A stretch of 62,391 nt of DNA from IMCC26077 sp964561165 (lineage in GTDB: Bacteria; Actinomycetota; Actinomycetes; Nanopelagicales; Nanopelagicaceae): assembly GCA_964561165.1 (NCBI GenBank), contig CAZLOJ010000004.1, forward strand, positions 1 to 62,391. The letters run 5' to 3'. A program made the position numbers and the translations under genes. The notes below the pieces were generated by a model that saw only the letters and a list, made by a program, of their open reading frames with translations, did no database searches and was not told the origin of the DNA. The first letter of the stretch is position 1. Each line of letters starts with the position of its first letter. Below, piece by piece: positions 8,749 through 16,878 of this stretch.

Positions 8749-9540
8749 ATGAGTGATATCACCGGAAAGAAAGTCGTTATTACGGGCGCTGGTAGAGGCA
8801 TTGGTCGCGAGATGGCGCTCAGAGCGTGTGCTGATGGCGCGGTAGTTGCGCTTATCGAGATTGACCCCAATACGCTTGCAAAAACTTTGAGTGATATCCA
8901 CGAAAAAGGTGGTAAGGCGTATGGGTATCAGCTAGACCTTGGTGATGAACAAGCGGTCAAAGCGACATTCAAGAAAATCGCCCAAGATGTTGGCGAGATT
9001 GACGTGTTAGTGAATAACGCGATGGTCCACGAGGCAGAGGCGCTCCACGAGACCTCGCTGGAATCATGGAACAATTCATTGAAGATTACTCTCACGGGCG
9101 CGTTCCTCTGCATTAAAGAGGTGTTGCCAATGTTCATGAATCGCAAGCGAGGCAACATCATCAACATTGGTACAGTGAATGCAAAAGGTATGTTCGGAAG
9201 TGATGCCTACTCAGTTGCAAAAGCTGGCGTCCATCAACTCACTCGCTCTGTGGCGGTTCGATACGGTGAATACGGCGTGCGCTGCAACACGGTAGTCCCA
9301 GGAACGATTGCGACTGAAGCGTGGATTGAGCGAGCAAAATCGAACCCGCAAGTCTTTGAAGATTTAAAGCCGTGGTATCCGATGGGTCGAGTAGGTACGC
9401 CGAAGGACATTACTGAGATGGTGTTATTCCTTATTTCGGATCGTTCTGAGTGGATTTCCGGTGCCGAACTTGTTGTCGACGGTGGCTTGCTTGCCGGGTA
9501 TACGCCGATGTTCAACACCATTGAAGGTCGTAAGCCTTGA
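8749..9540 (+). CDS. short-chain dehydrogenase/reductase (SDR)
   Basis: Classical SDR, 263 aa. Cofactor loop TGAGRGIGREMA near residue 12, NNAM in place of NNAG, and the YSVAKAGV catalytic Tyr/Lys. The usual active-site Ser is replaced by Thr (NIGTVNAKG), with one residue fewer between it and the Tyr. The C-terminal SGAELVVDGG is standard. An Asp/Glu after strand 2 (IEIDP) favours NAD(H). GGGAG precedes the start. The stop overlaps the TTG start of the downstream amidohydrolase. It probably oxidises a hydroxy or deoxy sugar acid, inferred from context. Confidence 0.88.
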   Translation: MSDITGKKVVITGAGRGIGREMALRACADGAVVALIEIDPNTLAKTLSDIHEKGGKAYGYQLDLGDEQAVKATFKKIAQDVGEIDVLVNNAMVHEAEALHETSLESWNNSLKITLTGAFLCIKEVLPMFMNRKRGNIINIGTVNAKGMFGSDAYSVAKAGVHQLTRSVAVRYGEYGVRCNTVVPGTIATEAWIERAKSNPQVFEDLKPWYPMGRVGTPKDITEMVLFLISDRSEWISGAELVVDGGLLAGYTPMFNTIEGRKP

Positions 9541-11129
9541 ATACCTTCGTCATCCGTGGTGGAAGTGTTATCGATGGTAGCGAGCGACCTGCAGTAAAAG
9601 CAGATCTACAAGTCATCGACGGCGTAATTGCCACAATTGGCGATGTGCTCAAAGGTGATGAGCGCGGCAAGGTCATTGATGGTTCCGAGCTCACAATTAC
9701 CCCTGGTTTCATCGATATGCATGCCCACTCGGATCTAGCGGTCATTTCAGATCATGAGCATTTGGCAAAGGTGACGCAAGGGGTAACGCTGGAAGTTGTC
9801 GGACAAGATGGATTAAGTTACGCGCCAACGAATGAGCAGACCCAACAAGAGATCCGGGAGCAACTCTTTGGCTGGAATGGAAACCCTACGAATATCAATT
9901 GGAGTTTCAAATCAGTCGCGGATTATTTAGCGTATGTTGACAATGGAGCTGCCGTAAACGTTGCCTATTTGATTCCCCATGGAAATGTGCGGATGCTCGT
10001 CAAGGGAAGCGAACCAGGAATCGCTACGCCCGATGAATTGACCGCAATGCAAGCAATCGTCGAACAGGGAATGAAAGAGGGGGCAGTAGGGCTCTCAGCA
10101 GGACTTACTTACACCCCGGCGATGTATGCAGATGATAATGAATTAATCGCATTAAATTCAGTAGTGGCAAAATTCGGTGGTTACTACTGCCCACATCACC
10201 GAAATTATGGGCGAGATTTTCTTACCGCCGTTGGCGATTGCATCGAAATTGCTAAATCGTCGAAGGCGCCGCTCCATCTAACGCATTGCCATATGAGTTC
10301 TCCGCAATTCCATGGGAAAACCCAACTGCTATTTGATCTTATCGCGCAAGGCGAGCGATCAGGTGTTGATATCACTCTCGATACTTATCCATATTTAGCG
10401 GGTATGACTTATCTCCATGCTCTACTTCCGTCATGGGTGCAGGCTGGTGGAATTGAGACGATGCGAATGCGACTTCGCGAACCTGAGGTGCGCAAGAAAG
10501 TTATCCATGAGCTGATGGTCACTGGCTCCGATGGTGCTCATGGAAACACCCTGAATTTCGAGACGATTGTCATCGCGGGCGTTGAGAAAGCGCTCGAATT
10601 AGTGGGCATACGCTTTGATGAAGCTGCAAAACGCGCTGGGAAAGATCCAGTTGAGTTCTATCTCGACTTCCTTGATGAAGAGAATTACAAGGTTTCCGCG
10701 GTACTCCACGGTGGACATGAACCAAATGTTCGTTCCATCATGCAGCATCCAAAACATATGGTGGGAAGCGATGGCATTCTCGTAGGAAATAGACCGCATC
10801 CCCGCGGATATGGCACCTTCGCTCGTTATTTAGGTGTCTATGGTCGAGATGAGCACGTTCTGAGCTTCGAAGGCGCGGTAGCACGAATGACTGGGCGACC
10901 CGCGCGTCGATTGGGATTATCGAACCGCGGATTAGTCAAACAGGGTTATCGAGCAGACCTAGTCCTTCTCCATCGAGATTCCGTCATCGATCAATCTACA
11001 TACGAATCACCGCGAACTCCAGCTTCTGGTTTCGTCAATGTTTGGATAGACGGAACACCCACGTTGTGGGGCGGTGTTCGAACGGATAATCTTCCAGGAC
11101 GAGCAGTGCGTAATTCGCTGAAAAAGTAA
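9537..11129 (+). CDS. N-acyl-D-amino-acid deacylase (D-aminoacylase)-type amidohydrolase
   Basis: 530 aa amidohydrolase-superfamily enzyme with the N-terminal ITPGFIDMHAHSD metal motif, GLSAGLTYTPAMYA, the His ligands of YCPHHRNYG and LTHCHMSS, and the MVGSDGILVG Asp. The position that is Cys (GNCG) in characterised D-aminoacylases is Asp (VVGQDGLSYAP), so this is a distinct subgroup and may not act on simple N-acyl-D-amino acids. Translation most likely starts at TTG 9537, overlapping the SDR stop. The protein then begins MNTFVIRGGSVIDG, as the family normally does. It is cytosolic, with no signal peptide, and flanked by two Rid genes. Confidence 0.85.
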   Translation: MNTFVIRGGSVIDGSERPAVKADLQVIDGVIATIGDVLKGDERGKVIDGSELTITPGFIDMHAHSDLAVISDHEHLAKVTQGVTLEVVGQDGLSYAPTNEQTQQEIREQLFGWNGNPTNINWSFKSVADYLAYVDNGAAVNVAYLIPHGNVRMLVKGSEPGIATPDELTAMQAIVEQGMKEGAVGLSAGLTYTPAMYADDNELIALNSVVAKFGGYYCPHHRNYGRDFLTAVGDCIEIAKSSKAPLHLTHCHMSSPQFHGKTQLLFDLIAQGERSGVDITLDTYPYLAGMTYLHALLPSWVQAGGIETMRMRLREPEVRKKVIHELMVTGSDGAHGNTLNFETIVIAGVEKALELVGIRFDEAAKRAGKDPVEFYLDFLDEENYKVSAVLHGGHEPNVRSIMQHPKHMVGSDGILVGNRPHPRGYGTFARYLGVYGRDEHVLSFEGAVARMTGRPARRLGLSNRGLVKQGYRADLVLLHRDSVIDQSTYESPRTPASGFVNVWIDGTPTLWGGVRTDNLPGRAVRNSLKK

Positions 11130-11152
11130 TCAACGAGAGAGGTCTGTACGTC

Positions 11153-11539
11153 ATGGAAGTTGGTCGCGTAGACGGTAATCGTCCTTGGGCTCCGATTGTT
11201 GGATACTCACGTGCTGTTCGAATGGGTAATTTGATCGAGGTGAGTGGTACGAGCGCCACTACGCGCGACGGTCAAGTGATGCATCCACATGATGCCTACG
11301 GTCAGATGAAGTACATTCTCACTGAGATCGACAAGGCCGTAAAAGAGCTCGGTGCCACATATGAGAACACCATTCGTACGCGCGTCTTTCTCACCAATAT
11401 CGAAGATTGGCCAGGCGTTGCCAAGGCGCATGGTGAATTCTTCGCCAACATTCTGCCCGCGTGTTCATTCGTTGAAATTAGTCGACTGATGTTGCCAGAA
11501 CTATGCGTTGAAGTTGAAGCAACGCTCTGGGTCGAGTAG
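11153..11539 (+). CDS. Rid-family protein lacking the catalytic Arg
   Basis: 128 aa, YjgF-like fold with GNLIEVSGTSA, GATYENTIRTRVFLTN and a C-terminal LCVEVEATLWVE. Where RidA has PVRTTV this protein has PACSFVEISRL, so the imine-deaminase Arg is absent, as in the inactive-type Rid subgroups. A different ligand or a binding role is likely. AGAGAGG precedes the ATG. The gene is 23 bp after the amidohydrolase and 2 bp before an SDR. Family confident, role unknown. Confidence 0.86.
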   Translation: MEVGRVDGNRPWAPIVGYSRAVRMGNLIEVSGTSATTRDGQVMHPHDAYGQMKYILTEIDKAVKELGATYENTIRTRVFLTNIEDWPGVAKAHGEFFANILPACSFVEISRLMLPELCVEVEATLWVE

Positions 11540-11541
11540 CC

Positions 11542-12309
11542 ATGGCTGAGCACTCAACAGTAATCATCACTGGTGGCGGCAGCGGAATTGGTCTTGCTAC
11601 TGCAGAGCGCTTGCTCACCGATTGGCCAGATGTAAAAGTAGTGTCTGCAGATTTGAAGATTGGTGGCTTCGAAGAGTTAGAGAAGAAGTTTGCTGGGCGC
11701 GCGCTTTTCATTGAATCAATCATCACTACTGCCAATGGTGCAGCTGATGTCGTTGCGAAAACGGTCGAATGGGCGGGTGATCTTTCTGGTCTTGTGTGCT
11801 GTGCGGGCAATAGCACCAATCATGCGAGCATCGATATGACGCCAGAGCAGTGGCGCGAGGTGCTTGATGTTCATCTGGATGGCCATTTTTTCATGAACCA
11901 AGCAGTGGCCCGCTATCTAATCAAACATGAGAAGCCAGGCGCATTCGTGAACTTCTCATCGCTGGCACATAATTTTGGTTGGCCGCGCAGGTTGCCCTAC
12001 TCAGTTGCGAAATCTGGAATTGATGCCATCACTCGTACCCTTGCGGTCGAATGGGCAGAGTTTGGTATCCGCATCAATGCAATTGCTCCCGGCTATATCA
12101 ATACGCCACTGGTAGTAAATGCCACGAAGAATGGGTATTTGGATCCATCGATTCAGGGGATGCATGCGATGAATCGTTTCGGCGAGCCAGATGAGATTGC
12201 TCGAGGAGTTAAGTTCCTTCTCTCGGATGATGCTAGCTACATCACTGGAGAGATTCTCACCATTGACGGCGGCTTTACTCCGAAGCGAATCCCCTGGATC
12301 AAGAAGTAA
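11542..12309 (+). CDS. short-chain dehydrogenase/reductase (SDR)
   Basis: 255 aa classical SDR: TGGGSGIGLATAE at the N-terminus, CCAGNSTN, active-site NFSSLAHNFGWPRRLPYSVAK with Ser, Tyr and Lys in canonical spacing, and ITGEILTIDGG at the end. It is the last gene of the operon starting at 5610. Its 3' end overlaps the convergent gene 12299-13486 by 11 bp. The substrate cannot be read from sequence. The operon suggests a sugar acid or amino-sugar derivative. Confidence 0.88.
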   Translation: MAEHSTVIITGGGSGIGLATAERLLTDWPDVKVVSADLKIGGFEELEKKFAGRALFIESIITTANGAADVVAKTVEWAGDLSGLVCCAGNSTNHASIDMTPEQWREVLDVHLDGHFFMNQAVARYLIKHEKPGAFVNFSSLAHNFGWPRRLPYSVAKSGIDAITRTLAVEWAEFGIRINAIAPGYINTPLVVNATKNGYLDPSIQGMHAMNRFGEPDEIARGVKFLLSDDASYITGEILTIDGGFTPKRIPWIKK

Positions 12310-13486
12310 TAGCCCGCTTAATCCATTCCACATCGCGTGGGCGCATCGCATCAAGAAGATAGAAATCAATATCTGAAATTCCTGACTCTCGAAGCGCTGC
12401 TACTTTTTCAATGAGAGACTGCTCGCTCAAATTATCGGGAAATGTCGGGCGTAATATTGCCGTGAGATCGCTAGTGAGTTCACTTCGATAATGTGCAGCC
12501 ACCGCTGCTACCTCTTCAGCGTTTTTTCGATAAACCAACGGTTCGAAGATGTCGACGTGTTGGTCGATAAGTGAATGATCGATACCGACCTGCCAGCTCT
12601 TGGTCAGGGGAGTGGCGCCTGAGCCTTCAATGAGTGGCGCCTGATCTATGAACTTTGTTCGCACGTTATAGCGGTTGGCTGCAGTAGAAACTTCCTGATA
12701 TCGCTGCGCGACAATTGTTTCTCGTGATGCTAGATAATCAAGCAATTCAACTCCACAGATTTCACCGAGCGTGGTTTTCGTTAGCGGGAGCGAAAGCCAG
12801 GGGTCGCTCTCTTCAAGGAAGGGCTGCAAGAGCGTGGCCACCTTATTTTTCAGAGCGTCGCCATCGCCGGAGAAGTGCGAAATACACCAACGGCAGAAGC
12901 AGAGCGAAAGTAAAAAGGCTGTAACCGGGCCCATGTCGAGAAAGAAGCGTTCATGGTGTTCACCATGGTGCGCACCATGAAAGTGGAGCGATTCGATTCC
13001 TAGGTGCGTTATCCCGCGCGAGCTGAGGTCGGTGGTAAGGCCTGTGATGTATCCGGCGACCATCGGGCTACTCGGGCAGAGCTCGGAGATGAATCGATTA
13101 CCAAAGCAATTGGTAACAGTGGCCTCTGGATGGCGAATGCCAATCGCTGAGTTATGCATGAAAACTGCCCACGCATTGATCTCGAAGTTCTCTGCCGTTG
13201 CAGCTTCAAGGACCTCATCGAGCATTCGGTTATCCGGTAACGCATCTGATTCGTGGGGAGTGATCGCTCCGTTTGGATACTTCGAATGATCGGGTCGGTA
13301 GTAGTGAAAGCCATCGGCAAGATATTCAAGTGCTGGCCCCTGACGAATGAGGAAGTCACGGCTTGCGTGATAGTTCAAAGCCAGGTTGATTCCAGTGAAT
13401 CCAGCTTCGCGTAACTCGGGAATTACCTTTGAGGCGCGCTCGCGGAAGAAGGTGTAGGGAAAGGTAAAGGCGCTGTGACGCCCCAT
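12299..13486 (-). CDS. unrecognised protein, probable TIM-barrel (glycoside-hydrolase-like)
   Basis: 395 aa with no family I can name. Barrel-like features are alternating beta/alpha segments, REAGFTGINLALNYH near the N-terminus, GITHLGIESLHFHGAHHGEHH (His-rich, mid protein) and a Cys cluster SLCFCRWCISHF near residue 195. Similar CxC..C motifs occur in uncharacterised glycosidase-like barrels. No signal peptide. It starts 2 bp after the MalG-type permease stop, so it is the last gene of the leftward sugar-importer operon and probably acts on the imported sugar in the cytosol. It overlaps the convergent SDR by 11 bp. It could also be an isomerase or lyase barrel. Confidence 0.75.
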   Translation of the reverse strand: MGRHSAFTFPYTFFRERASKVIPELREAGFTGINLALNYHASRDFLIRQGPALEYLADGFHYYRPDHSKYPNGAITPHESDALPDNRMLDEVLEAATAENFEINAWAVFMHNSAIGIRHPEATVTNCFGNRFISELCPSSPMVAGYITGLTTDLSSRGITHLGIESLHFHGAHHGEHHERFFLDMGPVTAFLLSLCFCRWCISHFSGDGDALKNKVATLLQPFLEESDPWLSLPLTKTTLGEICGVELLDYLASRETIVAQRYQEVSTAANRYNVRTKFIDQAPLIEGSGATPLTKSWQVGIDHSLIDQHVDIFEPLVYRKNAEEVAAVAAHYRSELTSDLTAILRPTFPDNLSEQSLIEKVAALRESGISDIDFYLLDAMRPRDVEWIKRAITS

Positions 13487-13488
13487 AC

Positions 13489-14334
13489 TTACTTCACGCT
13501 ACCGGCGGTAAGTCCGCTCACGAGATATTTCTCGATAAAGATAAAGAGCAGTACGACCGGAATGATCGCAATGAGCGAACCAGCAAAGAGGTAGTTCCAC
13601 TTCACTTCATAATATCCAGTGAGAAGTGATAGGCCGACCGAAAATGGTTGTTTCGCTGGTTGGCTAGCTAGCGTGTAAGCCACCACGAACTCGTTCCATG
13701 CTGCGATGAAGATAAAGATTGCAGTGGTCACAATTCCAGGCAGTGCGAGGGGGAGCGCAACAATTCGAAATGCTTGGAATTTGGTGCAGCCATCAATTTG
13801 CGCCGCCTCTTCGATCTCTTTCGGAATTGAACGGAAGAAACTTGAGAGAATCCAAACGGCGAAGGCTAAGTTGAACGCGGCATTCACCAAGATTAGGCCG
13901 GTATACGTATTGATGAGGTCTAGAACCGACATTTCCCGGAAGATTCCAATGAGTAACGTGGTGGGAGAGAACATCTGGGTGATGAGCACAACCAGTAGGA
14001 AGAGTGTTCGGCCGCGGAAATGGTGGCGGGCGACGTAGTAGCCAGCGGGAATTGAGGCGATGAGTCCGATGATCATCGTTGCCAAAGCAATGAAGATCGT
14101 GTTCTTCATGTATGTTCCGAAAGCAATCTCCGAGAATACCTTGATGAAGTTACTCCAGATATATTCCTTTGGAAGATAAGTCGGCGGGATATCAGTGATA
14201 TCGCTCTTTGGTTTGAGAGCAGTACTCAACATCGTGATGTAGGGAAAGAGGAAGATTGCAGCCGTTGCCAAGCCGACGATTGAGAGAATGAAACCTTTTA
14301 CACGTCGCTTCACAATTAGTGCAGGTACGCTCAT
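13489..14334 (-). CDS. carbohydrate ABC transporter permease, MalG type
   Basis: 281 aa, about six transmembrane segments, with the EAA loop EEAAQIDGCTKFQAFRIVALP that contacts the ATPase. The start is placed at ATG 14334 (MSVPALIV), which overlaps the upstream permease stop as ATGA and has GGGAGG 9-10 nt before it. An in-frame GTG 21 nt further upstream is less likely. Inner-membrane subunit of the importer with genes 14331-15227 and 15347-16600. No ATPase is encoded here, so a shared MsmK-type ATPase elsewhere is probable. Confidence 0.92.
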   Translation of the reverse strand: MSVPALIVKRRVKGFILSIVGLATAAIFLFPYITMLSTALKPKSDITDIPPTYLPKEYIWSNFIKVFSEIAFGTYMKNTIFIALATMIIGLIASIPAGYYVARHHFRGRTLFLLVVLITQMFSPTTLLIGIFREMSVLDLINTYTGLILVNAAFNLAFAVWILSSFFRSIPKEIEEAAQIDGCTKFQAFRIVALPLALPGIVTTAIFIFIAAWNEFVVAYTLASQPAKQPFSVGLSLLTGYYEVKWNYLFAGSLIAIIPVVLLFIFIEKYLVSGLTAGSVK

Positions 14335-15227
14335 GCTTGATCCGCCTCCCGCCACTTAGATAACTTTAAGAAGAGCATGATGAAGATGAAAATAACAAGG
14401 AAGTTGCCAACAGCTAGCGATGCCGATTGCCCAATATCCTGATCTCCAAAGGCGACTTTATAAGCAAAGGTAGTGGAGGTGTCGGTTTCGTAACCGGGAC
14501 CTCCTTTGGTCATGACCCAGATGATGGGGAATGAGTTGAATACGTAAACGGCATTAATCACGGCTGCAACGAGAAAGGCTGGGCGAAGTAGCGGAAAGAT
14601 TATCGTCCAATACCCCTTCCATGCGCCAGCGCCATCTACTTTCGCAGCTTCGAGCACTTCACCAGGGATTGATTGCAAGCCAGCTAAAAGTACATAACTT
14701 GTAAAGGGAAGGGAGACGAAGATCGCCACGACGAGCAAGACTATGAAAGAGGTAGATGGATTACCAAGCAGGTCTACGTCTTCAGTGATTATTCCTAAAT
14801 CTTTGAGAATCAAATTCATCATGCCGTAGTAAGGATCAAGGATCCATTTGAAGGAAGTCGCTGTGATAACAAGCGAAGCTGCCCAAGGAATAATGATGGA
14901 GTAACGGAGTAATTTCTGTCCTTTGAACTTGGCATTCATTAATTGCGCGAGTGGCAAAGAGAGCGCCAAAGTCATTCCCACGACTACTACCAACCAAATG
15001 GCAGTTCTCCGAAGAACGGGAGCGAGGTCGATGTTGGCAATCAGAGCGCGATAATTTTCCAGACCTGCCCAACCTTCGATAAGCCCTGAAATATCAACTG
15101 CTCGAAATGACATGAGAAAGAGCTCAAGGGTGGGCCATAGGACGAAGCCGATGATGAGAACAAGAGTTCCGCTGAGCCAAGGAAGAGCTTTATAGAAAGG
15201 TTCTCTCTTCACTGGTGCGGTTACCAT
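14331..15227 (-). CDS. carbohydrate ABC transporter permease, MalF type
   Basis: 298 aa membrane protein with the EAA-type loop LEAAKVDGAGAWKGYWTIIFPLLRP and about six transmembrane helices. The start is moved to ATG 15227 (MVTAPVKREPF), preceded by GAAGGAG. The longer open frame would run into the intergenic hairpin. Partner of the MalG-type gene with a 4-nt overlap. The binding-protein gene lies upstream, separated by a strong hairpin, a usual way to lower permease dosage. Confidence 0.92.
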   Translation of the reverse strand: MVTAPVKREPFYKALPWLSGTLVLIIGFVLWPTLELFLMSFRAVDISGLIEGWAGLENYRALIANIDLAPVLRRTAIWLVVVVGMTLALSLPLAQLMNAKFKGQKLLRYSIIIPWAASLVITATSFKWILDPYYGMMNLILKDLGIITEDVDLLGNPSTSFIVLLVVAIFVSLPFTSYVLLAGLQSIPGEVLEAAKVDGAGAWKGYWTIIFPLLRPAFLVAAVINAVYVFNSFPIIWVMTKGGPGYETDTSTTFAYKVAFGDQDIGQSASLAVGNFLVIFIFIMLFLKLSKWREADQA

Positions 15228-15261
15228 GTCGACTCCTTCATAAAGGTTTTGTTGTATTGGC

Positions 15262-15296
15262 AAAGGCAAGACCTCAATTCGTGAGGCCTTGCCTTT
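15262..15296 (-). terminator. strong hairpin between binding-protein and permease genes
   Basis: 15-bp arms (15262-15276 and 15282-15296) with a 5-nt loop. On the minus-strand RNA every position pairs, one as G-U. No long U-run follows, so it is more likely an attenuator or 3'-end-stabilising stem than a full terminator. Confidence 0.75.
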
Positions 15297-15346
15297 GTTC
15301 AATTACTTCATGCTTATTGCAGAAGAGTAACTAACCGGTTCTCTGG

Positions 15347-16600
15347 TTACTTAGTCTTCTTATGTGCGGCATCACACTTTGCCTGCATGCTGGAAAGTGC
15401 TTTGCCAGTGTTCGACATTGCGTTACCCATATAGGTAACAATCGCTGCCTTACATGCCTGCCATGAACCTACGGTTCCTGGGTAGAAGATCGCCTTTGGA
15501 AGGAGCTTGACGTATGGCCCGATGATTGGGTCCTCTTCAGCAAGCTTTCCAGCGCTCTTTGTTGCAGGGATGAATCCACCGGCAGCCTTCAAGAAGCCTT
15601 GGTAGTTGGTTGGCTCAAAGAGGAAGGTGAGGAACTTCTGGATTTCAGCTTGACGGCCATTGGCCTTGTAACCCTTGAAGTAATCCTGAACACCTACGGT
15701 GATATCTGACTTGCCCTTGGCATGTGGGAATGCACCCGCTGCCCAGTCAATGTTCTCGCCACCGTTCTTGGATAGCCAATCTGGGAGGAAGACGCCACCG
15801 TCAACCATAGCTACCTTGCCCGCTGCGAAGAGCGCCCAGCAGCCATCGGTACGGTTGGTCTTACCTGGGTTTGGCTGCGTCAACTTCTGATCGACGAGCT
15901 GCTTGAGGAAGTCAAGTGATGCCTTGAAATCCTTGTTGTTAAGTGTGTACTTGTTGGCTTTTGCGTCGAATAGACGTGCGCCATTTCCGCCACCCCAGGT
16001 TGTGAAGATCATCTGTGCTTCTTCAGGTCCTAGTGGGAGGCAGTATGGATAGACCTTTGGATACTTCTTCTTCACTGCCTTCGCAGCAGCAAGCATGTCG
16101 TCCCAAGTCTTTGGAGCAGCCTTCACGCCAGCACCTGAAATAAGTTGCTTGTTCCAGAAGAACGCGCGTGCAGAAGCGAGGTCCGGTACTGCGTATGCAG
16201 TTCCCTTGTACTTTGAGTTATCGAGGAACGCAGGGATGATGTCCTTGAGGACCGCTGCGCTAACAATTTGATCTGCACGATAGAGCAGACCTGCTGCGGC
16301 TTCTCCTGCGAATTCATCGTTGTTCACAATGTCTGGTGATTGACCAGAGGCAATGAGGGTCTTGACCTTCTGGCCGATTTCTGGCCATGCGACAACGTCA
16401 ACCTCAACCTTGATTCCTGGGTTGGCATTCTCGAAGTCTTGAGCGAGGCCATCGTAGTAATCGACCATGTCATCGGTGTAAGCAGCCATAACCAGCTTAA
16501 GGGTTACATCTTCTGCTTGTGATGGCAGAGCCGCTACTGCGAAGGTTGCAGCAAAGCTCATCGCTGCAATCGCCGCAATGCGGGTACGGAATTTCTTCAT
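15347..16600 (-). CDS. extracellular sugar-binding protein of ABC importer (SBP family 1)
   Basis: 417 aa. A Lys/Arg N-terminus and hydrophobic core form a signal peptide with a likely cut after SQA (about residue 29). No lipobox Cys follows, so this looks like a freely secreted binding protein. The mature part has the family-1 pattern: LKLVMAAYTDDMVDYY, FENANPGIKVEVDVVAWPE, and later the VAMVDGGVFLPDW segment. It would capture a sugar for permeases 14331-15227 and 13489-14334. AGGAG lies before the ATG. The upstream region (16601-16878) carries a TAGGGC/GCCCTA inverted repeat. Confidence 0.93.
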   Translation of the reverse strand: MKKFRTRIAAIAAMSFAATFAVAALPSQAEDVTLKLVMAAYTDDMVDYYDGLAQDFENANPGIKVEVDVVAWPEIGQKVKTLIASGQSPDIVNNDEFAGEAAAGLLYRADQIVSAAVLKDIIPAFLDNSKYKGTAYAVPDLASARAFFWNKQLISGAGVKAAPKTWDDMLAAAKAVKKKYPKVYPYCLPLGPEEAQMIFTTWGGGNGARLFDAKANKYTLNNKDFKASLDFLKQLVDQKLTQPNPGKTNRTDGCWALFAAGKVAMVDGGVFLPDWLSKNGGENIDWAAGAFPHAKGKSDITVGVQDYFKGYKANGRQAEIQKFLTFLFEPTNYQGFLKAAGGFIPATKSAGKLAEEDPIIGPYVKLLPKAIFYPGTVGSWQACKAAIVTYMGNAMSNTGKALSSMQAKCDAAHKKTK

Positions 16601-16647
16601 TTACTTTCTCCTAACTCAGTTGGCGCCAAGTGAAATGGAGCTCAAGT

Positions 16648-16668
16648 TAGGGCCCTTCCGGAGCCCTA
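16648..16668 (-). promoter_or_regulatory. inverted repeat in the leader of the sugar-binding protein gene
   Basis: TAGGGC (16648-16653) and GCCCTA (16663-16668), 9-nt loop, 48 bp upstream of the start at 16600. A TTGGCGCCAA palindrome lies between it and the gene (16620-16629). Role is unknown: operator or 5'-UTR hairpin. Confidence 0.35.
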
Positions 16669-16878
16669 TTTGTTAGACAAGCCCACCAGTTTTCCGCGAG
16701 TGAATCAAGGCATTTATGGAGAATTTATATGTATTTTTCATAACGTTTGGGGTAGGCGAATAAGAGCTCAATCATTCTCGTCGCGACCTTTCCGGCCCCC
16801 GAAAAACCCCCATAATCGGTGCTGGCGCCATTGGCGGGGTATTTGACGGCAGGCAGTGAAGGGCGAAAAGGTGTCTGC

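Noticed and set aside
5551..16830. TGGCGCCA palindrome as a common operator (5551, 16621, 16823)
   Set aside because: The same 8-mer also occurs inside coding regions (for example near 18389 and 20968) as ordinary codons, so three intergenic copies are weak evidence.
16819..16878. N-terminal extension of the enolase-superfamily gene from GTG 16819
   Set aside because: ATG 16879 has a well-spaced AAGGTG and gives the normal family N-terminus; the extension is not similar to anything expected.
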